Origin: Blastomussa wellsi
Taxonomy: Eukaryota > Cnidaria > Anthozoa > Scleractinia > Plerogyridae
NCBI GenBank assembly: GCA_947652115.1
Contig: OX393565.1
Coordinates: 6,727,810 to 6,791,809, forward strand
Direction of reading: 5' to 3'
DNA: 64,000 bases
Each line of letters begins with the position of its first letter. Position 1 is the stretch's first letter. The translations under genes were made by a program, and so were the position numbers. Shown here piece by piece: positions 1 to 12,253 of the stretch. The notes beneath the pieces are model-generated. The model had not been told where the DNA came from and did no database searches. It saw nothing but the letters and a program-made list of their open reading frames with translations.

Positions 1-3000
1 TGCGCACTTAGAACAATTGGCCGATTATTTCAAGTTTTCCATTCTATACGGACTTATACGGTTTTTTTGTTGTTGCTGTTATTATTGTCTGTTTGTTTTT
101 TACGAGGTTGGGAACTGTTACTTGATTTCGGGTCTGCAAGGGGGCCCAACAAGTTGAAGGTATTAATTCTTAGGTATTGTGTGTAATCGGCACGAAATAC
201 GTTGTGGTTTGATTTACGTTACCTCCGTGATTACCGCATTTTAGACAGATAAGTTTATAGCTCGCCTTTCAGTTCTACTTAAGACCCCGTGTGATCAAGA
301 TCTCTTGGTTTACCCGAAGACAAGTTAGAGCGAATTCTCGAAAGATAGTCAAGACCCGCGAACGTTGGTAAGTAGCAACAATTTAATTTACTTATGAAAA
401 TAGATATTGTGGCACGTGAGTTAGCGTTTTCGTTTTTAAGTTTCTTTTTGATGTCACGTGCGCATAGTTTGTGATCATTCTTGCTATGAAACGAACGAAT
501 ATTTAGGTGATTTCTTAATGTAATTATTTTAGTTGACCGATTTGATAAGTGCCCTGAGGCCACAAGAATATGAATACGAAGGAAAAATTAAAGAAAGAAT
601 CGCAAACCTATATTGACTTGGTGCTTTCGACTGCGCGTGTAACAACGTGGGAGCGAGACATTCTTTTCTAATTTGAACGAAACCATTACATTGTGGTCAT
701 CAGAAAAATGACTTGAAATATCGTGACATCGCCGCTTTAAAGTAATACACTCTTTTTTATAAGGACCCTAAGAACCAGGTCTGTTATAGGAAAGATGAAG
801 CCAATTTCTGAAATTGAGATGTATGGCAAAGGGAATATGAAAGAATAAAAAAATTATGTATGTTCGATTTCGAATAAATCGCGAAAACATTTCACGCCAT
901 GCTTTTTGTTTGATGAAATTAAATGCTCTGAAAGAAGAACACTATTTTCAAGAAATTGCTCTAAAAAACACCAAAATGTCCGTTCAAGTTACATTTTAAA
1001 GCCATAAACATGATGAAAGTTTTGTTGGCTTTTGTTTCTTGATCTCGAGAACGAGACTTTTCTCAGCATCTTTTCCATAATAAATTTCGACCATTTTTCA
1101 ATTTTAAGCGCTTTTTCAAAAATTTAAAAACGGCTCAATAGATTTTTTAAAACGTTAACCGTGTGTGCCTGAGAATTTTAACAATTTTATTCCGAAGTTT
1201 CATTAGCATTGATACAGTGATAAAATTTGTCGATGAAGTAGGTGCTCGAGTCCACGAAAAAGTTGCGTTACAAAACTCCGAAAAAAAAATTATGCTAAAT
1301 TATTCTGATCTATGTGTAAACCGTTCATTGCCGCCTGTCACTTAGAATGGCAATTGTTCGAGAGCCATGCCTTAAAATATCGCCAGATAATTTAAAATTG
1401 CCAATGGCAAACTGTGTGTGACAGACCAGTTTGTAGTTTAACTTCATTAGGCTCCACTTCTTTCTTTTTGTTCAGAGCTATTGAAAGGATGATCAAACGA
1501 TTGGATAAATATTAAAATAACTTTATATGATGTTTGTTTGTTTGTAAAATCGCGTTGATAAGTCGGATGCCCTGGAACTAGTCTGACAAGGCAATGAATT
1601 TCCGTAAGGGAGACTGCAGCTACACTATTTTGTATACCTCGTGCTGATTGGTTTACTTTGTGTCTCCCTGACTCTCTGGATCTCTGAGGGCTTTCAACAA
1701 AAGAACAGGGAGCTGGGACCAAAGGTTACGACAGGTACCAGTTAACGACTGCTCAAGCTGTTGCGCATTCAATAGAACCATATTGTTGTAAATAATGAAA
1801 CAGCACCGCGGGCGCACAATGAAAGCCTCGTGTAAAGAAAGGATATCACATCAAAACACTGTGTATTTGGCGAAAGGAAAGAGCACATCAGCAAAAAGCT
1901 GATTTCATTTTTCAGTATAAATAGCGAAAGGTGTCTCCCGAAGAAAAGAGGTATCAATCATTGTTTGGTTTTTAAAAGTGGTAGTTTATAGCCATGATCT
2001 TGACAAAAGCAAGCAATCGAGCACTCTTTTGTTTTATATAAAAAGCGATTCGCTCATGATCCTTATCGATAAATCTATTTTTTTTGCGCGCCAGTATTTT
2101 TGCTAAGCTTAATCAGCGTGAAGTGAATGTAATGTTATTAGTGACAATGCAAAAGAAGGCTCCATTGCAAAGGGCAACTGAAGAATAATTTGCTGTCGTT
2201 AATGTTACAGGACGGGAGCGAATGAAAACAGTTGACGCAACAATGAAAAATGTTGGAGGATCTGAGGGCGGCATCTATACAAACATTGCTATGATGATCG
2301 CTATATTTATTAACGTTTTATTCAAAACTTCGCCGCCAATATACTAGTCGGTTTGGTTATCACTCTGTTAAATATCAGGTTGTTGCCACTGAGGATTAAT
2401 CACATATAAAATTTAATATAAACTATATGTAAGGCTGAGGATTGCAACTGAAGAATAATAATTGACCAACACTTAATTAGTTTGTAGTTGATGATAACAG
2501 CCGTGGTAATGTAGTTAGACACCTTTCTTGATTTAATTGTTGTTTTTGCCATCTGGAGGGTGACGTTCTGGATCAATGAACATATTTATTAAATAACCAA
2601 CACAACATAATACTTATAGCGATCGCTATAACATCAATTTCCCGAACGAAGAATCGAGGGACCCTTTATTTCTTTCGCGCCCAATTAAAAAGCCCTGCAA
2701 AAAGCAGACAAGTGTCGGGCTCAATATACACGGCAAATAAGAAAATAATTTAAAATCTAGTCGATGCCCATTACTTTCATATACATTTAGAGCGGAGCGT
2801 GTCGAAAGTAATTGCTTAATTGGTTTTACATTACTACGCTCATTAATTGGTTTGGTTTGAAAATCTCTCGCCGCTTTTTCAACCAATCAGAAGTAAAACC
2901 AAAACTAATCGTGACTCGCGCGCGCATGTTTTCCAGCACTTTGGGTCGGGTACGTGTAAATTATGATTGATTGATTTGATTGATTCACTGGATTGTCGGC

Positions 3001-3092
3001 TGTCCTTTGTAATTGGCCAAAGTAATTACTTTTGGTTTTGGATTACGACACTCAATTTAAAATCGCTCTAACTGACTGTACTTATATATTAT
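1..3092. other. Intergenic, no gene recognised
   Basis: AT-rich sequence with only short open frames (under 95 codons) and no recognisable protein. The last 260 bases hold a copy of a dispersed repeat listed separately. A TATAG acceptor-like sequence at about 3,088-3,092 lies 40 bases before the start codon of the next gene and could end a 5' UTR intron; this is inference. Confidence 0.6.
2832..3066 (+). repeat. Dispersed ATTGG/CCAAT-rich repeat, copy 1
   Basis: About 235 bases sharing an ordered series of blocks with 10,087-10,290, 46,012-46,245 and, more diverged, 16,071-16,310. Shared blocks are a GATTGGTTT-like start, CAACCAATCAGAAGTAAAAC, GTGACTCGCGCG, CACTGGATTGTCGGCTGTCC and TTTGTAATTGGCC. 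The repeat probably supplies sequence just upstream of the PC-esterase gene. No coding potential or transposon class is apparent. Confidence 0.7.
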
Positions 3093-3132
3093 AGATTGCA
3101 TCAGGCCTCACAGAGAGAGGGGCTTACATTAA

Positions 3133-4587
3133 ATGAGGAAGAGTACGGCAGGGGAGTACATCAGAAGTTGCTTCAGACCAGTCCGTGTTCTCTTGCTACT
3201 TTTCATCGCTATTGCACTTGTGGTCTTACTCAAAGAACTTCGGATGCGAAATGGACCTGTGAAGAAACCAGTCCAGCCAGCTGTTGACTTGGGCTGCCTC
3301 TACACAGTACACCCTCCACAGAGCGGCAGAGCATGGCAGCTTATTTCGTTCACCATCAGTCCAACACCCAAAGAAAAATGTATTGTTAACGCGTTGGATA
3401 CCATCCATGGTGCTAGAGCCGGGACCTCAAATTTCCGATTACAGGCGTTTGGTTCACATGAAATGGTTACGGGCAGCGTGAAACACATTGGAAACGACTT
3501 TTATAATGCGACGCTGCGTTTAACATTTGCTGATGAGTATATAATCCTAGTTATTTTGACCTATATAAACAACGACAGTCTTGAGTATCGATATCACACG
3601 AAGGCCGTTCTGCAGCACGTGCAGAACAGTCCCTTTGACCTACTTGTTAACCCGGGTGCTGAACCCCAGGGATACACTCGCTACTGCACTCAAGAAGAAA
3701 GCGGAACTTCCCCAGGGAGGTGGGTTGAGTGCGGCAGCATTCCGGGTATTGAGAGATGCGGCCAGTGGCAGCTGGATCCTGTGTATGACTTTGATCAAAT
3801 CCATGGTTTTCATTGGCTGCCTTATTTCTGCCAGTTGCATCATTACAGTAGCGACGAGATCAAGAAATGCTTCGCTAAGCAAGGTTGGTCCGAGGTCGTG
3901 TTCACGGGTGATTCGCACATGCGCTATAGAACATATCATTGGGTTACGCGGTTACATGGCTCTTGTCATGGCTGCATTAAGACACACGTCAAGATGGTGT
4001 TTGACAAGATTCCACGCATTGAGTGGGTGTTCGACGCGCGTGGAACGCGTTGGCCGCTTACCTTTCCAAACATCTCAACGCCTTATGAAGTGTACGTTCA
4101 CCCGAGAACAAGGCGGTCTATGTTCTCTAAGGGTCTACCATCATCCGTTTTTAGCGGCAAACTCTTTCTCATGAACTTCGGTCACTGGGTTTTGCGAGAA
4201 AGCACAAAAAAAACTTTCATGTCAAATAAACTCCGCGCTTTTGTGCAGGCGATTCAAGCAATGAATCGTTCTGAAGGAGGCGTTAAGAGATTTCTTTGGG
4301 TGAACACGGTTAGCCTACCCTGGAGAGAAGATCGCGCCATGATCGAATGGCTGGAAAATCCGTCCCCCGCTCGCGTGGCACAGCTTAACGGTCTGACAGA
4401 CCAGGCTATGAGAAACAGTAGCGTCCAGATCATTGACGCGTTTCAGATTTCAAACGGTCGCATAGGCGCCACGCACGATCAGACGCATTTCGCCAAGAGG
4501 ATGGAGAGGGGGGACTGTGGAGGAGTCGTAGAGAATGCTATAAGTAATGTCATAGCCAACGCCCTCTGTAACTATGACACTTGGTAA
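3133..4587 (+). CDS. NXPE/PC-esterase-like type II membrane protein
   Basis: An uninterrupted 484-codon frame. The N-terminus is short and basic, followed by one hydrophobic segment (about residues 18-34), so a type II, probably Golgi or surface, membrane protein with a lumenal domain is expected. The C-terminal half carries an SGNH/PC-esterase signature: G259-D260-S261 in GDSHMR, an N-F-G-H-W block at 348-352 and D449-Q-T-H452 near the end. This GDS plus DxxH layout is that of the NXPE/TBL group, several members of which transfer or remove acyl groups on glycans; the substrate here is unknown. Potential N-glycosylation sites are N125, N313, N378 and N428. The start ATG at 3,133 is the first in frame and just precedes the basic/hydrophobic anchor. 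The coding region has no intron, although a 5' UTR intron is possible. All catalytic residues are present and no frameshift is seen. Confidence 0.85.
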   Translation: MRKSTAGEYIRSCFRPVRVLLLLFIAIALVVLLKELRMRNGPVKKPVQPAVDLGCLYTVHPPQSGRAWQLISFTISPTPKEKCIVNALDTIHGARAGTSNFRLQAFGSHEMVTGSVKHIGNDFYNATLRLTFADEYIILVILTYINNDSLEYRYHTKAVLQHVQNSPFDLLVNPGAEPQGYTRYCTQEESGTSPGRWVECGSIPGIERCGQWQLDPVYDFDQIHGFHWLPYFCQLHHYSSDEIKKCFAKQGWSEVVFTGDSHMRYRTYHWVTRLHGSCHGCIKTHVKMVFDKIPRIEWVFDARGTRWPLTFPNISTPYEVYVHPRTRRSMFSKGLPSSVFSGKLFLMNFGHWVLRESTKKTFMSNKLRAFVQAIQAMNRSEGGVKRFLWVNTVSLPWREDRAMIEWLENPSPARVAQLNGLTDQAMRNSSVQIIDAFQISNGRIGATHDQTHFAKRMERGDCGGVVENAISNVIANALCNYDTW

Positions 4588-7500
4588 ACCTGCTTATAGG
4601 CAGCGATATTGTGATGCTCCATACACCAAGTCAATATATGCACTATTTTGTCATTTTATTGTGTGAAATCTATTGTGTTATTGTTTAAGGGCTAAGCCCC
4701 ATTGTTGTGTTCTTTGTGACGTACTTCAGGACTTACTATTGACTTGGTATTTGGCGCTCGACCCAGCGATAGAGGGTGTTTCCTGTTTGAGCGTATGAAT
4801 TCCAAGCAACCTTAGTTAAATGGATGCTGGATGATATTTTTTAATTCGTTTTGTAGCGTAGCATAGGGCAGAATGCTGTGACATTCATTAAATATTCATG
4901 ATCACCGAAGCGCAAATACGCGCTCTGAAAAGCCCAAAATTAGAGAAGAAAGGGCCATAATTGGCCAAGTAACGTTGATAAAACTTACTTTCCTGATCTC
5001 AAGAAAATAAAATCTAAAAACCCACGCACGGAATTTTGAAGAGGAATGCTGTATCTACAATTTAAGACCAAAATAAAGAAGATTGAACAAGTGGAAGGAG
5101 TATCCTTTTGCACTTGAAAATAAGGAAAAATTGACCATTTTTTGTATGGAGTCCGTTTTCCAAAGCGAATTTCTCAAAACTTTTACTGAATTTCGACAAC
5201 CCACGCACGGTTTAGGAAAAATTCATCCTTTCTCATCAAGAATATGCAAAAAGTTTACAAATTGGTCAACGGGAACCACTATCCTTTTCAGTTTGAAAAC
5301 TGCTGGTTGGATTAGCGTTCGAAAATGGCGCGTCTTGAGCGAGCGAGCTATTGTTTTAAGCCTTCGATTGAATAACAATGGTTGCCAAGACTAAACAATA
5401 GACCATTCATGAAAACCATTCAGTTGTAAAATTTTCAAGATTACCGCGAATTTTAAAAGTATGTAAAGTAAAGCAGCTGGTTTATTCAAACAGCCGATCA
5501 TATCGCGCAATGGAAAAAGTTACTTTCATACATTTTTGCGTAGAAACATCACGATTCTTTGCGAACGAGACTCATTTCAACTGATAGTAAAGTGAAGTAA
5601 ATCATATCAAACCAGTTGTATCTTATTAAAAAAAATCGAGATAATAACCAATCCAACGCATCAATCGAATGATAATCGATCGTTCGATACCCGAACGTTC
5701 GATATTGTTTGTTTGGCAAAACTTTATTGTGAGCTCCATTATGAATGATTAGAGTTCGCTTGGGCTCGCTGATTGTCGACCAATTCAATAGGATTAATTG
5801 ATCGGCATCAAAGCGAGAGGAAATTGATCGCTTCGTCCGGGCCGCTACTGATTTCAGTAATCAAGCGTTCTTTCACACGGCAACCACCGTTCAATAAAAA
5901 CACGTGAAGTCCAAGGACTATTGCAGGGTTGATTCACTACGAAATATATTCAGAGCTAACAACATTTCGGCTGTGTAATATTTTTGCGCAAACTGCACTA
6001 TACAGCGAATGATTTTTTTTTTTTTCACGGCACAATCATCCTGCTCGCGCGGCAACAATAAAATTCGCTTTGTTTCCGGGGCTTGCGTTTCAAGTTCGAT
6101 TTTCACGAAAACACAACGTTCTTTTGACGAAACAAAACCAAAGCGAAACTTATAATTATACATCGGTGTCCAACTTTCGCGAAACAAACAACGCCAAGTT
6201 TATTCAAACGAAGGGAGAAACAAAAGCGGGTTGTGGTCATTGAAACAAAGGGAGTAACAATAGCGCACTAAAGCTATTGTTCAGTTTGCCGCTACGTTCA
6301 AGTTAATGAGTATTGCCGCGCGTTCATAGCAACCAATGAAAGAGCTTCTTTCTGGGCTTTCATGAATAGTAATAAGCGTTATGACAGACCTATGCGTCTT
6401 CTTGAACTGTAAGTGAATGTCACAAGAACAATAGTCATTCTACGCTATGTTCATCTAGCCTTTTCTATGTGATGTTGACCCTGACCCAAGAACAGGTCAT
6501 AGTTAAAGATTTTGCTATTTTTCCCAAGAACAATAGCTCCATGACCTATCACTCAGTAAAATATAGACTGATATTATGGAATAATGACGATATGTATAAA
6601 GCTGAAGCTAACATGCCCTTTTATAGCTTAATTTACTTCGGATTGTGATACTGTATTGCTGTGTCTTCAGCATTTACATTCGGTACTCTTGGTTAACTCG
6701 AAACCGGACTAACAAAGGCCAACACTGAACAACACTGATATGACATGAAACGCTTATGGTATATTTTTCTACTCGTAAGTTAATTTAACAGAAATCAAAA
6801 TGCATGAGCTTTGTGGCAGATGTCTACTTTCATTTCAATCTTCGCGTCAGGACATTTTCTCGCATTTTGCTGCTTGTCCAGGTTGCATGATGATCTCCGG
6901 TAATCTTCAGCGGAGTATTGTCTTAGGCTATTTAAGGAAAATTGTAACTCCTTTCAAAAATGAAGATTTTAGCTTTCACCACCCAAAGAGAGGAATCTAT
7001 TCCAACCACATTATTCAGTTTTACAAGTCAGAGCAATCACTAAACCAACGAAACAAGCCCGATTTATAATAAACAAACAGCATATCATGTGCTTTAGCTT
7101 TGTTTTTGCTTGGAGTGTCTTTGCTTTTCCAATTTCATAAACTATTTTTGGGTCATATCTATACAAAACCTGAGTTGTATGTTACCCTTAAACCTGGGCT
7201 TACAACCTCGCAAATTCTTGGGAAGCTTGCAGTTTTTTCCTCCTTGAAACAAATCAGCACTTCTCCATTTTGAGACATTTTTTTTCGCGGAGAGGGGTGT
7301 CTATTTCATACCACGTTATTCTTGTTACATAAGGTGCCCCAAGGAATTGCGTGTAGGGTTCGAGTTGCCCATTTCCATGGTTCGGGATATGACACTGGTC
7401 AACATTCATACCTGTTGTAACCCTCGAGTATTGTATATTACTGGGAATGTTCCATTGTTCCTAATGCCCGGCAGTGTGGTCATCAGTTGCTTTCCGCCGA

Positions 7501-8237
7501 TGCTTGTTATCCTGAATTTCTTTCGGAATTTTATTTCTCCCATTTCATGGATAGTCGTTCCATGCAAACCCACTTGTTATTGTGTTCCATCTCCATGCCC
7601 ACAGTTACGTACTAGACTGATAAATCATCAAAACGAAAGAAAATTAACAGATTTGGCTTCGATGAAGCTCAAAGGGGGGTTTCTTTTCATTTCACTGGTG
7701 CACAGCTACAGGGCTACAATGGGAACAGCACGTGAGTGCATCCGAAGCCGATCAGTTGCAGAGGCAATCATTTATTTGATTTGTCTGAGAATGATTGTAA
7801 TATTGAAAACAGACACTTATCGTTTTTGACAAGAGAAAATGGCATAGATTTTGAAAACGCGTCAATAAATTAATGTGGACGGGACCTGAGACCTATTAAA
7901 TTTTACTTTTTACAGTTTTCGCATGTAGGCAGTACCTATAAGATTTGTAGACATTAGGGTCACTAAACTACTTCTTGGTCATCACTGTAGGGAGGAGAGG
8001 GTATAAAGAAAATACAATTCGTGCACCTCCTAATAACCAAAAACTATTATAGTCTCAGCTATTTTGTGCCTGGTCTACATGGGATAATCATGACCCAGGT
8101 CGTAAATGGTTCGGTTAAATGAAGCGATCAGAAAAATAACTGCAAATAACGAATTTACAAGATTCGTGTGGCGGTTAGGTACAACGACGACGACGAAACA
8201 ACAAAATATATAACAACAGAAGACGCTATACTTAACA
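4588..8237. other. Intergenic, no gene recognised
   Basis: Contains only short frames without recognisable domains; the longest, 7,347-7,829 (160 codons), has no motif and unbiased composition. A TA-rich stretch near 5,640-5,720 contains short TCGAT/ATCGA palindromes. At 6,745-6,774 a ten-codon ATG frame runs into a GTAAGT donor (MKRLWYIFLL) and resembles a signal-peptide exon, but no matching downstream exon was found. Confidence 0.5.
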
Positions 8238-8426
8238 AATAGATTCCATGTTGCCGTGCTTCTGTTCAGTAGTAGATCACTGATTACGTTAAAATGTTGT
8301 AAGAGCAAAAAAGTGGCACTTGAGGCGATATCCGAGTGTGTCACTGATGTTCTTACCACATTTTGATGTTGTCTGTGATCTATTAACGAAAAGTAAGCAC
8401 GGCAACATGTTTTATATAGACAAAAC
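8238..8426. repeat. Fold-back (inverted repeat) element
   Basis: Two imperfect inverted arms, both containing an ATGTTGCCGTGCTT-type block followed by an AGTAGATCAC-type block and an AAAATGTTGTAAG/CTTACCACATTTT pair. They surround a GC-richer loop near 8,310-8,340. The structure is that of a small non-autonomous fold-back element (about 190 bp). It lies directly before the Penelope-like remnant. Confidence 0.65.
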
Positions 8427-8456
8427 AAGACAAAACAACAGAGCAGAGCCCGCAAC

Positions 8457-9026
8457 CGAGTTCAAAACTACCGCGGTTTTACCCTATGTCAGTGGCCTGT
8501 CCGAACAACTTCGACGCTGCCTACAACAACAAGGAGTGCGCGCTGTTTTCAAGTCGGATACCACGTTGCGATCACAATTAGTACGGCCCAAAGACTTCCC
8601 TGCGAATGCGGAAAAGTCTACATCGGTGAGACGGGGAGACCCATGCAGGACAGGATTAAAGAACACGACCGAGACATCCGGCTCGCCCGTACCCAGACCT
8701 CCGCCGTTTCCGAGCATGCCCACACCACCGGACACTGCCCACTTTGGGACGAGGTTAAGCTTATTGATCGTGATCAACATTGGTACACTCGCAGGGTCAA
8801 AGAGGCTATTCACATAAGACTTCATCCTAACAACATCAACAGGGATAGTGGAATCGAGATTCCTGAAGCTTGGATGCCCACGATCAAGAAACACAAGAAC
8901 GAGAGAACTGCACAACGGCGAACCGCCGAGGGAACAACTAACTGGTCTAGGATCAGCGAGGATAGAAACACACCAATCACAGCTGTTGAAAACCAGCCAA
9001 TCACAGCGGAGCACCATGCTTTATAA
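8457..9026 (+). pseudogene. PLE C-terminal region with GIY-YIG endonuclease, frameshifted
   Basis: Frame 1 (from 8,457) reads a PLE connector block ending LRSQLVRPKD. Near 8,595 homology passes to another frame reading LPCECGKVYIGETGRPMQ and then a stretch with KEHDRD, H-TTGH and W-RR motifs, ending at a stop at 9,024-9,026. VYIG together with the following conserved R and E positions corresponds to the GIY-YIG nuclease fold, which nicks target DNA for retrotransposition. The residues usually found between the two blocks are missing, so a small internal deletion best explains the frame change. The reverse transcriptase domain is absent. Inactive as it stands. Confidence 0.8.
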
Positions 9027-9036
9027 AGCTACACGC

Positions 9037-9070
9037 CTGATGAAGGCTAGCAGAATGCAGCCGAAACGTC
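9037..9070 (+). ncRNA. Hammerhead ribozyme core of the PLE
   Basis: The conserved core CTGATGA (9,037-9,043) is followed by helix II, GGCT at 9,045-9,048 pairing with AGCC at 9,059-9,062, then GAAA (9,063-9,066) and C-GTC. Helix III is reduced to about one pair, and cleavage would be expected after GTC. Helix I can form from CGC (9,034-9,036) with GCG (9,071-9,073). Type I hammerheads with a minimal helix III are known from PLE terminal repeats, where dimeric forms are the active ones. All core nucleotides are present. Confidence 0.8.
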
Positions 9071-9339
9071 GCGGTCCACATCACAAGTGACTACATCGTG
9101 AGACAAACGATAACTCCCTAATTACTATGTTTTATATAATGACCAAACGTCATCAGTGGGTGGGTGTGTCCTTTAATAGATCATAGATATGAACCAATCA
9201 AAACGCGTCCATGATTGGGCTTATTATATATAAAGAAAATAACAGAGAATAACAGAGAAAGGAATGACAATATGAAAGTTACGAAGCCACATAAACTGAC
9301 GAAACTAATTACGTGGAAACCCGCCTTACGGTCCCCTCG

Positions 9340-9500
9340 TTATAACGGACACTTTATTTTGTCCTGGCGAAACGCCCATACATTTTCTTATACGAAAACC
9401 CCGTCAATGCGGCCACCTCGTTAATACGGCCAACGGCCATATTTTGAAATCACAATCAGTATAAACCTTTATAATTTTACACCGTTAATACGGCCGCTGG
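9340..9500. repeat. Transposon end remnant with GTTAATACGG-type motifs
   Basis: Several spaced copies of a TTATAACGGACA / GTTAATACGGCC motif occur at 9,340-9,355, about 9,418-9,432 and about 9,482-9,495. Repeated copies of this motif are typical of the ends of some Tc1/pogo-type elements, but no transposase or clear inverted repeat pair is visible. Classification is tentative. Confidence 0.35.
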
Positions 9501-10086
9501 AACCAAATGGGCATTCGCAATTGTCCAAACAAAATGAATATAGTACTTGAAAAACAACATTTAAATGATTTTAAGTCAGAGAGATCGGAGCCTTTGTTTT
9601 TTTTAGGCTATTTGTAGCCATGTCTGTTCTTGTTTTTGTATGCGCGCGCGTTCGGTAGATCTCGGTCCTTGAGAAACACAGCAATGCATTAACGGTTGTA
9701 TCATACTACCCGTGTGTGAAAGACACAAAAAATTTATTTCAGACACATTTTCAAAATGTAAGCTTTCTAGATATTTACGTGTTTCCTCCAACACGTAATA
9801 TTTGTTCTATTCGCATTCCTGCCGCTGGCGCAGAATCCCCGATTCCCTCTATGGCAGTTTTATTCATTTGCGAGCGCGAACTCCCGCGGAAGTCTCGAGG
9901 AACTCTCGTGCACGTGATGAATACAACTACCATGATTCTCTGCGCGCAAGTCTCATAAACAAGCTGATAAACATGGGCACACTTTCCAGGAAATTCATCA
10001 AGCCAAAAAATATCAAAACATCAACTTAGTTTCCATATGGAGCGGTTTTCAATTTAGTATCGAAATAAATTAGCGAATTGCTTTGG

Positions 10087-10290
10087 TTTTGCACTACTAC
10101 GCTCAATGATTGGTTTAAAAATCTCGTGCCACTTTTTCAACCAATCATAAGTAAAACCAAAATCCATCATGTCTCGCACGTGCACGTTTTCCGGCGCGTT
10201 GTGTCGGCTAAGTGTAATTACATCGAGTTTTGATTGGATCACTGGATTGTCTGCGTTCTTTGTAATAAGCCAAAGTCATTAATTTGGTTC
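10087..10290 (+). repeat. Dispersed ATTGG/CCAAT-rich repeat, copy 2
   Basis: Matches copy 1 (2,832-3,066) block by block: ACTACGCTCA-TGATTGGTTT, TTTTTCAACCAATCATAAGT, CGAGTTTTGATTGG, CACTGGATTGTC and TTTGTAAT-AGCC. Confidence 0.7.
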
Positions 10291-10383
10291 TAAGAAGGTT
10301 AGTATTTGTCGTGAGACCGTCTTAGAAGTTATTTTAAAGGCCCTTTAAAATGAGGCTCATGTTAAACTCTTTTCTTTCTACAG

Positions 10384-10541
10384 GACTTTTGCATGACCCA
10401 GTCACATGATACAATAACCCCTTAATTCTGGTGCGTAAGTTACGCGCTGGGACATCCAAAACAAAGTGACTTCATGTCCCAGAGCGTAGCTTGCCCAACA
10501 GTAAGGTGTTTTGTACCATGTGACTGGGTCGTGCAAAGGGC
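10384..10541. repeat. Fold-back element
   Basis: Inverted arms TTTGCATGACCCAGTCACAT (about 10,386) and ATGTGACTGGGTCGTGCAAA (about 10,519-10,538) are near-perfect complements. Inside are further complementary GCGTAAGTTACGCGCTGGGA / TCCCAGAGCGTAGC segments. Size and structure suit a small palindromic non-autonomous element. Confidence 0.7.
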
Positions 10542-12253
10542 CATTGTCCAGTTACACAGAGGGTACCCAGTTGTGGACTTTTTAAAGTCTAAAGGGTTTC
10601 ATATTTCACCTCGACCATCTCTCTTGAATTCACTTTCTTCATTAACATAAAATACCATGATTCATTCTTTGCTCATATTAGTCGTTTAGGATAATCTATT
10701 GCGAAAATGCGTGTCCAGAATTTAAAATTACCAAATGACCAGACCAGCACAGAAACATTTGTGGTCATCTCCACTTCCTTCATTTCAGTTGTAGTTTGAT
10801 TGGCCAATTAAAAAAGAGTCATCGGCAAGTAACCAAAAAGATGTTAAAAACTTGTGAACAATTAATCAAAAACTTTGTCTGGCGGCGCATAGAATTGTAT
10901 TGTCACTCAACTTAGTTTACGTTGATTCTATAATGACTATAATGCTTCTAGGAAGATTCTTTGCGGCTACAAAGGTGCACTCGTCTTGGATGACCTTGGT
11001 TATAACCTACCCAGGGCGAGAAGTAAGCTAGTATTTACAAACTTAAAAACAGACACCAGTGCAGTTAATGAAGAAGAAAAGCTGTGTTCGATCTGATTGC
11101 TACAAAACCCTTGCCTTACTGGAATTAAAAAAAAATGTTTATTAGTGTTTCATAATTTATATTTATTTTCACAAGGAAAATTAGCATTTCAACGAACGCT
11201 AGAACAGTAAAACGTTCTGAAACCTGTATTAAAATAAAAGTGTTGTTGTTGCTGTTACTGTTTAAGTTCCATGTTAATTGTTCTCGTGACTGTTTGATGT
11301 AAGCTGACATAACAGAATTTAACCCAAGAATGATCCATTGACCAGGAGCCCACCATAGGCTCTTGATTGACAAAAATCATTGACCAACAGGGCGATGTCT
11401 TGGCACGCAGCAGTAACTTCTCGTAACTAACACCAAACAAATGCATGGCAAACAGAAAGGAGAATTTGTGGTGTAATCCTGAGCTGAAACGACTTTCATA
11501 GAAAATAATCATTTACTTGTTTCCACGATTCTCGCTGTTTCAGTTGCGTGGAGAGAAGCGAAACAGCAAAAAAGCCGAAACAGATCTCCTTAAGAGCCTT
11601 GTCAGCTAAAAATCCCCTCGAAGTTCTGATTACAACGACAATTCCATAAATCTTTCACGTTTATTTTGAGATTGGGGACCTTCAGATCGGAACCCGAGTA
11701 CAAGCCGATCAAGTACGAGTACGACTTTCGGATTTCAATCGATTTACCTTCCCAGAGCCCTCACTCCTCTCTGTTAGCTCATATTGCTGAACAGTTGAAT
11801 AGGAAGTCTGACTATTAGTACCAGATTGTTGTGAAATGTGATAATCGAAAACATATACTTGGCTCAGCTGAAAAACTCTTGTCCGTACTCAATCTCCTAT
11901 TCCTACTCGTTATGGTCATAACTTAAACCATTTTAAATAAGAATACACAGGTTAATTAAAAGTACTTTTAACTGGAATGTTTTGGTGAGTGGACAATCTT
12001 GGAGAATATCGCCGCCTTCTCGTGTATTCTCGGCTCATACAGCTTGCGAGGTCGACACTGCCGGGGTGAAACTAAAGCCGAAAAAATTGCCTGCTCCTCG
12101 GTTTATACTTTGCTTGGAGAAGACGTTACCTCGCCATGCCACTGCCACAAGGGCCAGACGAGGGTCAAGGTGACATAGCGTGTAATTGCGTGATTATGTG
12201 TACTCCCTGTGTGCTTGTTCACTATTCAACTAAATTTTCTCAGTTTATTTTTG
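10542..12253. other. Intergenic, nothing recognised
   Basis: Only short frames (longest 85 codons) with no domain. The minus-strand frames near 11,125-11,512 overlap each other in different phases and look random. No RNA gene or clear repeat was seen. Confidence 0.5.

Larger units (their letters stand above)
8457..9120 (+). mobile_element. 5'-truncated Penelope-like element (PLE) tail
   Basis: Holds the end of a Penelope-like reverse transcriptase/GIY-YIG protein followed by a hammerhead ribozyme, the arrangement described for animal Penelope-like elements. The reverse transcriptase core itself is absent, so this is a 3' remnant and not mobile on its own. Outer boundaries are approximate. 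Confidence 0.75.

Noticed and set aside
3581..4174. 197-codon frame overlapping the PC-esterase gene
   Set aside because: Shadow frame of the real gene; no domain and out of phase.
6745..6774. ATG frame MKRLWYIFLL running into a GTAAGT donor
   Set aside because: Looks like a signal-peptide exon, but no downstream exon in the right phase with coding character was found before the PLE remnant.
7347..7829. 160-codon open frame on the plus strand
   Set aside because: No recognisable domain, unusual proline/cysteine mix without pattern, no splice or start context. Treated as chance.
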